Of a stretch of 54,046 bases of DNA, positions 7,605 through 14,944 are shown piece after piece (position 1 is the stretch's first letter; every line of letters begins with the position of its first letter). The notes beneath the pieces were generated by a model. The model saw only the letters and a program-made list of their open reading frames with translations, did no database searches and was not told the origin of the DNA. Source of the DNA: Microseira sp003486305 (GTDB taxonomy: Bacteria > Cyanobacteriota > Cyanobacteriia > Cyanobacteriales > Aerosakkonemataceae); the NCBI GenBank assembly GCA_031969655.1, contig DALYJX010000017.1:1-54046 (forward strand), given 5' to 3'. The position numbers and the translations under genes were made by a program.

Positions 7605-8491
7605 AATTCTTTTTGTAAATCCTTCATAAAAGCGAGAAAGAAGTCTTTGAAAACACAGGCTCGTTCTGAACTTCCCGCCCCAAAAGTAAAGAATATGTCG
7701 TGAGTTTTAGCAGCAGCTTTGCCGATTTGCATTAGCACTACTGTCTTGCCGGGAGTTGTAGGAGATGAAAGCATACCATCAAAAGTTGAGGATTTGATGG
7801 CAATCCGAGGTGCCTGGGGCGTTAGGGGATGTTCGGTAAAGATTTCTTCCACAGGTTTATCGAGGTTATCTTTTAACTTTCTTAACCCCCCTGCTGTCGC
7901 TTGCACCACCTCGCCGATATTATGTCCAACATCGAGAATGTGGACATCCTTGGCTAGGTGATGTTCGCAGTAACTCATGATTTCTTGCTGCGCTTTGATG
8001 CCGCGCATATATTTCCACGGCAAGATAGCTTCGGTAATTTTTTGGACTGTATGATTGGCAGTTTTGGTAATATGCAGGGGAATCTCTTCTCCGAAGAATC
8101 TCTGGTTAACTACTTGCACCATTGCATGGGCAAGAACCTCGTCAGAAGCATTATTTATCAACAATTCTGCGATGGTTTTAACATCTTCTTGGCTATAACT
8201 TGTGGCAACTTTTTCCTCAAGATAAGCTCGTCTTGGCTGATAAGTAGGATTGGCAGTCGATTCAAACGGACAAAACCACAAGTCGCGCTTATCGTCATGG
8301 AATTTCGTAGACCGAAAATAAAATTTTACCCACCCCGGTAAAGAGGCTGTATCGTATGCATGTAAGCGGTCTACATCCCCTGAACTCTCGATTTTTTTAA
8401 TCTGTTCCGGGTCAGAAACGATGATGATGTCTAACAAAAATGGGATTTTTATCCGCAGAGGATTGAAGAAAGATTTGATGGTTTTTAACAT
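7583..8491 (-). CDS. Short cytochrome P450-like protein paired with the dioxygenase
   Basis: 302 residues against the usual 400-450 of P450s. The N-terminal part IIIVSDPEQIKKIE resembles the P450 start of the first beta sheet, and near the C-terminus FTFGAGSSERAC (Cys279) resembles a haem-thiolate loop with two extra residues, as in hydroperoxide-converting CYP74-like enzymes. The I-helix threonine region and ExxR are not obvious. SD AAGGAAGA precedes the ATG. It is upstream of the dioxygenase on the same strand, so co-transcription is likely unless the MITE in between blocks it. The last seven residues come from that MITE. Role inferred: rearranging fatty-acid hydroperoxides. The P450 call is moderately sure; activity is uncertain. 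Confidence 0.6.
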   Translation of the reverse strand: MLKTIKSFFNPLRIKIPFLLDIIIVSDPEQIKKIESSGDVDRLHAYDTASLPGWVKFYFRSTKFHDDKRDLWFCPFESTANPTYQPRRAYLEEKVATSYSQEDVKTIAELLINNASDEVLAHAMVQVVNQRFFGEEIPLHITKTANHTVQKITEAILPWKYMRGIKAQQEIMSYCEHHLAKDVHILDVGHNIGEVVQATAGGLRKLKDNLDKPVEEIFTEHPLTPQAPRIAIKSSTFDGMLSSPTTPGKTVVLMQIGKAAAKTHDIFFTFGAGSSERACVFKDFFLAFMKDLQKELQRIAAV

Positions 8492-8955
8492 TGTTTATTC
8501 TTCCTTGAGCTTGTGAAAATATAGTCACTCCTCCTCCACCATCTTCTCTACCATCTCCATTCTTAAGTTCCTGGAACAACATTTCAGCCCTGGATCAAAG
8601 ATATTTTGGGTAAGGTAGATAATGTTGATACACAAGCGCTCGACCTGTGTCCGGAAAGTTTTTCCATTTATTAAAGGGGTGCGATCGCAAATTTCTCTCT
8701 GACTACATTGAGCAGCCTCTTCCATATCGCATCGGTATTTAAACCGATCGAATTTATTCCCTACTCCACCAAGAAACCTGGGAATTCCGGATAGTTGTTT
8801 TTGGCTTGATTGGAATTGCCGATGCAAAGAATTGTTAAGTTTAGTTGAGGCGATCGCTCTCTCCCGTTTCCAGTAGGTAAAAAGCCCCTTTCCTTCATCC
8901 GGAGAGGGGCTGGGGGTGGAATTTCTGTGCGATCGCAATTTCAACTGTGCGATTT
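8492..8955. other. Gap without convincing gene
   Basis: A 139-codon minus-strand frame (8944-8525) spans it, but its translation is low-complexity and covers a repeat-like CCCCTCTCCGGATGAAGG hairpin half and HIP1 sites, so it is judged non-coding. The promoter of the P450-like/dioxygenase pair should lie here, near 8500-8600. Confidence 0.5.
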
Positions 8956-9144
8956 TTAACTGTTAACAGACTTTTGACGCAGACTGACAGCAAATCCTGC
9001 AATACCGATCAGGATTGAAATTACGCCGATTACTCTACTGATTATCGGGCCGCAGACAATGCAATATATACCGCCAGGGGTAATCATCAATCCCCCTATA
9101 ATTATCAACCAAACCCAAGCTAGTGGGCCGATCGGATTAATCAT
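8956..9144 (-). CDS. Small two-segment membrane protein
   Basis: 62 residues that are almost entirely hydrophobic, with two membrane stretches (AWVWLIIIGGLMI about 9-21; IISRVIGVISILIGIAGFAV about 34-53) separated by a short loop with two Cys (YCIVC). A clear SD (GGAGAAAG) stands seven bases before the ATG, which supports translation. No family recognised; similar tiny membrane proteins are common in cyanobacteria. It is isolated, 216 bp downstream of nothing on its own strand except ppsA, which starts far away. Confidence 0.6.
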   Translation of the reverse strand: MINPIGPLAWVWLIIIGGLMITPGGIYCIVCGPIISRVIGVISILIGIAGFAVSLRQKSVNS

Positions 9145-9284
9145 TGTCTTTCTCCATTAATCGACGATAAGATATAGCAATTACTCTTGAATTCATTGTG
9201 AACAATGCAAAGCAGATCGACCAGTCGCACGTTCGAGCGACACTCATTTGAGTGACAAGAAGATTGATGGTAATTGGGAATTGG

Positions 9285-9312
9285 TAATTGCTAATTGCTA
9301 ATTGCTAATTGC
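9285..9312. repeat. Heptamer short tandem repeat (TAATTGC x4)
   Basis: Four copies of TAATTGC, the kind of 7-bp tandem repeat seen in filamentous cyanobacteria. Other stretches in this window are at 24086-24121, 24460-24487, 39422-39473, 39570-39628 and 44159-44290. Confidence 0.85.
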
Positions 9313-9360
9313 CCTGAACGGGTAGGGTGCGTTAACAATTTATTTAACGCACCATTAACC

Positions 9361-11838
9361 TTAGCTGATACCTTCCACTTGAGCTACATCTAGCAGCGTT
9401 TTCAACACCGAATCCGGATTTAAGCTCATGGAATCTATTCCCAATTCAACCAAGAAACGGGCGAATTCCGGATAATCGCTGGGTGCTTGACCGCAGATAC
9501 CAATTTTGCGATTGTTGCGTTTAGCCGATGCGATCGCTATCTTCACCATCCGCTTCACCGCTTCGTTACGCTCGTCAAAAATATGCGCCACTAAAGCCGA
9601 ATCCCGATCCAATCCTAACGTTAATTGAGTCAAATCGTTAGAACCAATCGAAAAACCATCAAACACTTCGCTAAATTCATCCGCCAAAATTACATTACTC
9701 GGCAACTCGCACATGACGTAAATTTGCAAGCCCTCGTTTCCAGGCTGAGCCTGGGAATGCTCGTTCCCAGGCTGAGCCTGGGAACGAGATAATCCATGTT
9801 TCGCCATTTCAGCTAACACTTTTTTCCCTTCTTCTGGCGTGCGACAGAAAGGAATCATCGGGATAACATTGGTTAAACCCATTTCATCCCGCACTCGCTT
9901 CAAAGCGTGGCATTCCAAAGCAAACGCATCCCGATATCGTTCATCGTAATAGCGCGAAGCACCGCGCCAACTTAACATCGGATTTTCTTCGTGGGGTTCA
10001 AACTGTTTACCGCCTAAAAGATTGGCGTATTCGTTGCTCTTAAAATCGCTCATCCGCACGACTACAGGATTGGGATAAAACGCCGCAGCAATTTTTCCCA
10101 TACCTTGTGCTAGTTTATCTACAAAAAACTCGGATTTGTTTTTGTAGCGAACAGTCATTTCAGCGATTTGAGCTTTGACATCCGCATCTTTTAACTCGTC
10201 AAATTTAATCAATGCCAGCGGATGCACTTTGATATGGTTAGCGATGATAAATTCTAACCTGGCTAATCCCACCCCATCATTAGGAATTGCTGCCAAACTA
10301 AATGCTTCCTCTGGATTACCCACATTCATCATAATTTTGGTGCGGGTACGCGGCAGATTTTCTAACGGCACTTCTTTGACTTCAAAAGGCAATAACCCGG
10401 CATAAACTCGTCCTTCTTCCCCTTCCGCACAAGAGACTGTTACTATTTGACTTGTTTTTAAAACATCGGTCGCATTGCCGCATCCTACAATTGCTGGAAT
10501 TCCCAATTCCCGCGCAATAATTGCCGCATGGCAAGTACGTCCGCCAGCGTTAGTGACAATTGCACTCGCCTTTTTCATAATTGGTTCCCAGTCAGGGTCG
10601 GTTTTATTGGTAACCAATACTTCCCCATTTTTGAACTGGTCAATTTTATTTGGCTCTAAAATAACGTGGACTTTCCCTTGACCAATTGCTTCCCCAACAC
10701 TGCGACCTTTGGCTAAAACTATGCCTTTTTCTTGCAAGTGATAGCTGCGTAAGATATTGTTGCGTTTTTGGGATTGTACTGTTTCTGGACGCGCTTGGAC
10801 GATAAATAATTCACCCGTTTCTCCATCTTTCGCCCATTCGATATCCATCGGGGTGTAAATTCCCCGCACTTCGCTGTAGTGGTCTTCAATAATGCAAGCC
10901 CACCGCGCAAGTTGTAGAATTTCCTCATCGGTGAGGGCATATTGTTGTTGTTCGCTTAAGGTGACTCTTTCTTGTTTGGTAATTTTGCAGCCACCATCGT
11001 CACAAATTAGTTTGAATTCTTTCGTACCCAGCCTTTTTTCTACAATTGGGCGAAAGCCTTGTTTTAAAGTCGGCTTAAATACCAGATATTCATCTGGATT
11101 TACTGCCCCTTGGACTATATTTTCTCCTAAACCGTAGGCAGCGGTAATTAATGCGGCATTTTTAAAGCCTGTTTCGGTATCGATAGAAAACATGACGCCA
11201 GAAGAGGCTAAATCAGAACGTACCATTTTTTGCACGCCGACGGAAAGCGCAACTGCAAAGTGATCGAAACCTTTGGTATGACGATAAGAAATTGCTCGAT
11301 CTGTAAATAATGAAGCAAAGCATTTATGGCAAGATTCTAATACGCTTTGAACGCTTTGCACATTGAGGTAGGTTTCTTGTTGTCCGGCGAAGCTGGCGTC
11401 GGGTAAATCTTCGGCGGTGGCGGAAGAACGAACGGCGACGTTTACATCGGTGCCGTAGCGACTGCACAATTGTTCGTAGGCTTTGGCGATCGCATTCCGC
11501 AATTCCCCCGGAAATGGCGTGTGCAACAACAACGCCCTCGCCTGTTTCCCCCTCTCGCGCAAGTTGTTCACATCTTCCACATCCAAGTCGGCAAATAACC
11601 GCCGCAGCTTGTTTTCTATTCCCGCCGTCTCGATAAAATAACGATACGCATACGCTGTAGTTGCAAACCCCATTGGCACGCTAACTCCTTTCCCAGTCAG
11701 CTGTTGAATCATTTCTCCCAACGAAGCATTTTTACCCCCCACCAAGGGAATATCGTCGATCCCGACTTCATCGAACCATAAAACGAGCGATCGCTCTCTA
11801 GATGAGAGAGGCGATTTTTCTGGCGCTGCGATCGTCAT
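9361..11838 (-). CDS. ppsA: Phosphoenolpyruvate synthase
   Basis: 825 residues; converts pyruvate, ATP and water to PEP, AMP and phosphate, the gluconeogenic entry step. Order of domains: PEP/pyruvate-binding ATP-grasp part (VGGKNASLGEM near the start, RSSATAEDLPDASFAGQQ about 135-155), swivelling domain with the catalytic His in GGRTCHAAIIARELGIPA (about 430-447), and C-terminal barrel (CELPSNVILADEF, IGSNDLTQLTLGLDRDS, ICGQAPSD). Odd: residues about 684-702 carry an insertion of two nine-residue units SQAQPGNE(H/G), encoded by a tandem palindromic repeat that elsewhere is intergenic. Its promoter and first 38 codons are duplicated at 12697-12961. The start at 11838 is fixed by alignment with the family N-terminus. 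Confidence 0.96.
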   Translation of the reverse strand: MTIAAPEKSPLSSRERSLVLWFDEVGIDDIPLVGGKNASLGEMIQQLTGKGVSVPMGFATTAYAYRYFIETAGIENKLRRLFADLDVEDVNNLRERGKQARALLLHTPFPGELRNAIAKAYEQLCSRYGTDVNVAVRSSATAEDLPDASFAGQQETYLNVQSVQSVLESCHKCFASLFTDRAISYRHTKGFDHFAVALSVGVQKMVRSDLASSGVMFSIDTETGFKNAALITAAYGLGENIVQGAVNPDEYLVFKPTLKQGFRPIVEKRLGTKEFKLICDDGGCKITKQERVTLSEQQQYALTDEEILQLARWACIIEDHYSEVRGIYTPMDIEWAKDGETGELFIVQARPETVQSQKRNNILRSYHLQEKGIVLAKGRSVGEAIGQGKVHVILEPNKIDQFKNGEVLVTNKTDPDWEPIMKKASAIVTNAGGRTCHAAIIARELGIPAIVGCGNATDVLKTSQIVTVSCAEGEEGRVYAGLLPFEVKEVPLENLPRTRTKIMMNVGNPEEAFSLAAIPNDGVGLARLEFIIANHIKVHPLALIKFDELKDADVKAQIAEMTVRYKNKSEFFVDKLAQGMGKIAAAFYPNPVVVRMSDFKSNEYANLLGGKQFEPHEENPMLSWRGASRYYDERYRDAFALECHALKRVRDEMGLTNVIPMIPFCRTPEEGKKVLAEMAKHGLSRSQAQPGNEHSQAQPGNEGLQIYVMCELPSNVILADEFSEVFDGFSIGSNDLTQLTLGLDRDSALVAHIFDERNEAVKRMVKIAIASAKRNNRKIGICGQAPSDYPEFARFLVELGIDSMSLNPDSVLKTLLDVAQVEGIS
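9733..9788. repeat. Tandem palindromic repeat inserted in frame in ppsA
   Basis: Two 27-bp units of the near-palindrome CTCGTTCCCAGGCTGAGC with its complementary half. Unit length is a multiple of three and neither unit makes a stop in the ppsA frame. Related palindromes lie between genes at 19277-19302 (CGTTCCAAGGC arms) and around 35462 and 35668 (CGTACCCAGGCT arms). Confidence 0.85.
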
Positions 11839-11987
11839 ATATTTACCTACTACCCTTCCTATAGCCTCAGTCTAGCGACGCCGACGGGGGAATGGGTAAA
11901 TTTGTGCTTTTTGTTACTAAATTTACAATTTCTTTGGGATCGCCTTTGAGCGGCAGTTTTTTGGTATAATGGAATACAAAGTACTGT
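11723..11987. repeat. 265-bp direct repeat, copy 1 (ppsA 5' end and promoter)
   Basis: Covers codons 1-38 of ppsA and 149 bp upstream. The twin at 12697-12961 has the same length. About seven substitutions fall in the coding third and none that I can see in the upstream part. It ends eight bases before the vapC stop codon. Confidence 0.9.
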
Positions 11988-11994
11988 CGCCAAC

Positions 11995-12381
11995 TTACCA
12001 GATGACCTGAACTTGATAATTGGCGAATACAGGATCTCGACTGATTAATGCAGCATTTTCAATATTGGCTTGTGCGATGAGCAATCGGTCGAATGGATCT
12101 TTGTGATGTAACGGCAAATTATCTAAAGCCAAAACATGAGACAGAGCAATAGGTAAAATATCGATACTATTAATCTGACGTTGACTTTCCACCAACTCTG
12201 CTAACGGTAAGTTTAGGTGCAGCTTTCCGAGGTGGATTTTGATTTGCATTTCCCAGATACTTACCAAGCTCAGTAATAAGATATTAGTTGAATCTTGAAG
12301 GATCGATCGCACCTGTGGAGAAAGTTGAGCTGGAGCGCTATCCAACCAAATAAAGGCATGGGTATCCAATAAATATTTCAT
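11995..12381 (-). CDS. vapC: PIN-domain toxin, VapC type
   Basis: 128 residues from MKYLLDTHAFIWL. This opening supplies the first PIN-domain aspartate (LLDTH); SIWEMQIK gives the conserved Glu, and DPFDRLLIAQA with SRDPVF gives the later acidic residues, so the Mg-dependent RNase site looks complete. VapC toxins usually cleave tRNA or rRNA. The ATG at 12381 overlaps the antitoxin stop in an ATGA junction, implying translational coupling; an upstream in-frame start at 12396 is less likely. The pair is sandwiched between two copies of the ppsA leader. Confidence 0.9.
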   Translation of the reverse strand: MKYLLDTHAFIWLDSAPAQLSPQVRSILQDSTNILLLSLVSIWEMQIKIHLGKLHLNLPLAELVESQRQINSIDILPIALSHVLALDNLPLHHKDPFDRLLIAQANIENAALISRDPVFANYQVQVIW

Positions 12382-12596
12382 AGAGTTCCCAGCCAAAATT
12401 CATCAGGCAACGGCTCGTCAAAATCGTTGCTCATCACAATTGCACCCAGGTGTAGTCCTAGCACTCTTGGTTTAGTAGATAACTGGGTTGGTGTCATCAC
12501 GATCCAACTATTTTCTCGACGCACTTCGACCTCTTCAATCCCTTCAAAAAACTCTCTGGGAATAGTAACGCCCTGCTCGGTGACTTTGAGTTTCAT
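12378..12596 (-). CDS. vapB: Antitoxin of the VapBC pair, AbrB-like
   Basis: 72 residues. The N-terminal half MKLKVTEQGVTIPREFFEG followed by VEVRRENSWIVM has the pattern of a short AbrB/MazE-type swapped-hairpin DNA-binding domain. The acidic, Trp-containing C-terminus (DFDEPLPDEFWLG) would be the toxin-blocking tail. It precedes and overlaps vapC by four bases. The duplicated ppsA leader (12697-12961) lies 100 bp upstream in the right orientation to transcribe the pair, in addition to any own autoregulated promoter. Confidence 0.8.
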   Translation of the reverse strand: MKLKVTEQGVTIPREFFEGIEEVEVRRENSWIVMTPTQLSTKPRVLGLHLGAIVMSNDFDEPLPDEFWLGTL

Positions 12597-12696
12597 TGAT
12601 ACTTTTGCTTGACTGATTCTGCTTTGAGTGTAGCTGTTTCAATTTAGCACTGCAAATATTACCACATTCCAAGGCAAGAGCTTTGAAACTACAAAA

Positions 12697-12961
12697 GAAG
12701 CATTTTTACAAGCCACCAAGGGAATATCGTCGCTCCCGACTTCATCGCATCATAAAACGAGCGATCGCTCTCTAGATGAGAGAGGCGATTTTTCTGGCGC
12801 TGCCATCGTCATATATTTACCTACTACCCTTCCTATAGCCTCAGTCTAGCGACGCCGACGGGGGAATGGGTAAATTTGTGCTTTTTGTTACTAAATTTAC
12901 AATTTCTTTGGGATCGCCTTTGAGCGGCAGTTTTTTGGTATAATGGAATACAAAGTACTGT
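12697..12961. repeat. 265-bp direct repeat, copy 2 (ppsA leader upstream of vapBC)
   Basis: Same 265 bp as 11723-11987. The ppsA start codon is preserved but the 38-codon remnant then runs out into other sequence before vapB. Differences from copy 1 cluster in the former coding part, as expected if only the promoter part is under constraint or the event is recent. Confidence 0.9.
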
Positions 12962-13361
12962 TGAGAGTGGGATACGCCTTGGTGATGCAGTTGCGCGATC
13001 GCTACTAAAGGCAAGCCTTTTTTTTGTATATATTTACATTTTTTATTTTTACTCTCTGCCGCTCTAAATTAGATCGGATTGGGAATAATAGGGTATGATG
13101 TTAGTCGTAAACTCAAATCCTGCCCTTTGATTGTCTCGGATCTTCTTGGTGAATTCTTCCGAGTTTCATCTGTTATATATGTAGGGTAAAGCATCTAGCT
13201 TAAAGTCAATAGGGATCGCCTAAATTCTAGAGGCCGCTTGCTTTGTTGTGATACAAACATATAAGCAGTGTAAGGCTGTGAGGCGAACTGAGAAAAGCTC
13301 CTCTCTGAGACTTAAAAGGGCAGATGTTGCGTCAAGTCTAAACAAGTGGGGAATTTACGTT
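12962..13361. other. Upstream region of the pentapeptide gene
   Basis: No gene seen. It holds a HIP1 site, an A/T-rich run at 13019-13045 and the probable leader of the next gene. The end of the 265-bp repeat contains TTGGTATAATGG in plus orientation, a fair extended -10, which might point toward this gene. Confidence 0.4.
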
Positions 13362-14369
13362 ATGCCCAAGTTCTATTTCAGAACTCTGTCAGGTGACAAG
13401 ACTTATGGCAAAGGTTACTTTGCCTATAACAATTCTCAAACTGCTAACGATCAGGAAATCGTTTACCACACGGATCTAACAGAGTTTTATTATAAAGATC
13501 CCGAGACGGAGATCGATCGAACTAAAGGTGGTGCAAGGGGAACGTTACACTTTGTAATTGGGAGTCCGCGCAATAACCCGCAACCGGCAAGAAGTGTTTT
13601 TAATATGGAGTTGGCAGATCCGCAAGGTGGTTTGTACACCGATAAAGGCGATCCCTGCCGCCCGGGGCATCTGGGTGCGATCCAAAAGAAAAGTATTAAA
13701 CTGGAATGGCCTTACATGGGCGATGGAAAGCCTTCTTGGTGGGATGAAGATAAAACACCAACACCAATTCCAGGACCAACTCCAGAACCAACTCCAGAAC
13801 CAACTCCAGGACCAAAACCCGATGAGATAGAAGTAGTTTGGCCATTCCCCCTCAAGAATGATGATTTGGTGAAGCTTCTTCTTTGGTTTTATTACTATAA
13901 AGGGCGGGTAGATTTTCCCTACAGCTATCTGTACTTGCTTGACCTGAGCTTTAAGGATCTCAGGTATATCAATCTGAGTTTCTCCTACTTGCTAGGTGCC
14001 AATTTTGCGGCTAGCAATTTAATGGCGGCGAACATGGGCTACGCTTATCTATGTTATGCCTATCTGGGCTATGCGTATATTGGCTATGCCTACTTGGGTT
14101 ACGCTTATCTAGCCTTTGCCGATCTGAGTCATGCAAACCTCAATTATTCAGATCTTAGCTACGCTTATTTAGGGTATGCGAAGTTAAATAATGCGAATCT
14201 GCGTTATGCCAATTTAAGTTATGCCAACTTGGTAGGGGCAGATTTGAGGAATGCCGATCTAACAGGTGCTAATCTGACAGGTGCCAATCTGGAGGGAGTG
14301 AATCTCAACGGTGCTATTATGCAGAACGTGAAATTGACGCCACAGCAGGAGAAACAGTTGGCAAGCTAA
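13362..14369 (+). CDS. Pentapeptide-repeat protein with tyrosine-rich repeats and N-terminal domain
   Basis: 335 residues from MPKFYFRTLSG; the frame is open to 13248 but the extra 38 residues look non-coding. Residues 1-140 are an unassigned globular domain. Residues 142-165 are a Pro/Thr linker with tandem PEPT units. From about 205 the chain is a quadrilateral beta-helix of A(D/N/Y)LxX pentapeptides. Eight or more consecutive repeats have Tyr where Asp/Asn is usual (GYAYLCYAYLGYAYIGYAYL), giving an aromatic face; the last repeats return to the standard ADLTGANL pattern. Such helices mediate protein binding and some mimic DNA; no target is known. No signal peptide is evident, so probably cytoplasmic. 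Confidence 0.88.
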   Translation: MPKFYFRTLSGDKTYGKGYFAYNNSQTANDQEIVYHTDLTEFYYKDPETEIDRTKGGARGTLHFVIGSPRNNPQPARSVFNMELADPQGGLYTDKGDPCRPGHLGAIQKKSIKLEWPYMGDGKPSWWDEDKTPTPIPGPTPEPTPEPTPGPKPDEIEVVWPFPLKNDDLVKLLLWFYYYKGRVDFPYSYLYLLDLSFKDLRYINLSFSYLLGANFAASNLMAANMGYAYLCYAYLGYAYIGYAYLGYAYLAFADLSHANLNYSDLSYAYLGYAKLNNANLRYANLSYANLVGADLRNADLTGANLTGANLEGVNLNGAIMQNVKLTPQQEKQLAS

Positions 14370-14389
14370 GTTTCTTTTCAGTACCCAGT

Positions 14390-14503
14390 TATAGCGGGAA
14401 AGCAGGCGCATGAAGTAGACTTTCGACAGCAGTGTGCAGACAGTATTAATGCTGCCTGCACACCAAGAGCCAGCTTTCCTTAACTCGAAAAGCAATCCGC
14501 TGT
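14390..14503. mobile_element. 113-bp MITE family, diverged copy delta
   Basis: Ends TATAGCGGGA and AGCAATCCGCTGT match the termini of the other copies and the length is the same (114 bp), but the central palindrome differs (GTGTGCAGACAG / TGCTGCCTGCACAC). It lies between the pentapeptide gene and the DUF4058 remnant. Confidence 0.6.
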
Positions 14504-14530
14504 AGAGGATGCGTAAGCACCTGTGGGGAG

Positions 14531-14902
14531 ATGGTAGGCGATATTCCTGAAAAAATTAAACAGGCTTACCTGGAAGTGCGAGAAATCGCAACTAGGCAAG
14601 TTTTAACGGCAATTGAAATTCTTTCTCCCGTCAACAAACGCAGTGGAGAAGGACGAATTACTTACCTTAAAAAACGCCAGAGTATTTTAGGCAGCTTAAC
14701 CCATTTGATTGAAATCGATTTGTTGCGAGGCTGGCAACCTATGCCCATTATTGACAATTCTATTCAAAGCGATTATCGTCTTTTAGTCAGTCGCAGACCA
14801 GCAGGGATAGAAATAGGTGCAACAAAACTTACGCAAAGAAATCGGGTTTCTATGAAAAATCGTCGCTGTGGAAGGGGAGATCGCAGCAAGAAACAAAGGT
14901 GA
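14531..14902 (+). pseudogene. DUF4058 central remnant
   Basis: Residues 4-97 carry the central signature of DUF4058: YLEVREIATRQVLTAIEILS, PVNKRSGEGRITYLKKRQS and HLIEIDLLRGWQPMP. The family N-terminus (FPGMNPYLE) is absent and is found instead as a remnant at 5250. The C-terminal family part is replaced from about 14815 by an inverted-repeat element, which supplies the last 30 codons and the stop. It has an ATG but no visible ribosome-binding site. Almost certainly a decayed gene. Confidence 0.8.
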
Positions 14903-14923
14903 TAGGAACGCCCTTGCGTAAGT
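14827..14923. mobile_element. 97-bp inverted-repeat element inside the DUF4058 remnant
   Basis: ACTTACGCAA at 14827-14836 and its complement TTGCGTAAGT at 14914-14923 bound 97 bp. ACTTACGCAA-type ends are typical of cyanobacterial insertion sequences and MITEs; a lone GGACTTACGCAAG also occurs at 17972. No transposase inside. Confidence 0.6.
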
Positions 14924-14944
14924 CCTGTGCAATTGATATCAAGC

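Noticed and set aside
8525..8944. 139-codon minus-strand frame upstream of the P450-like gene
   Set aside because: Translation is low-complexity, covers HIP1 sites and a repeat-like hairpin half, has no family likeness and no ribosome-binding site.
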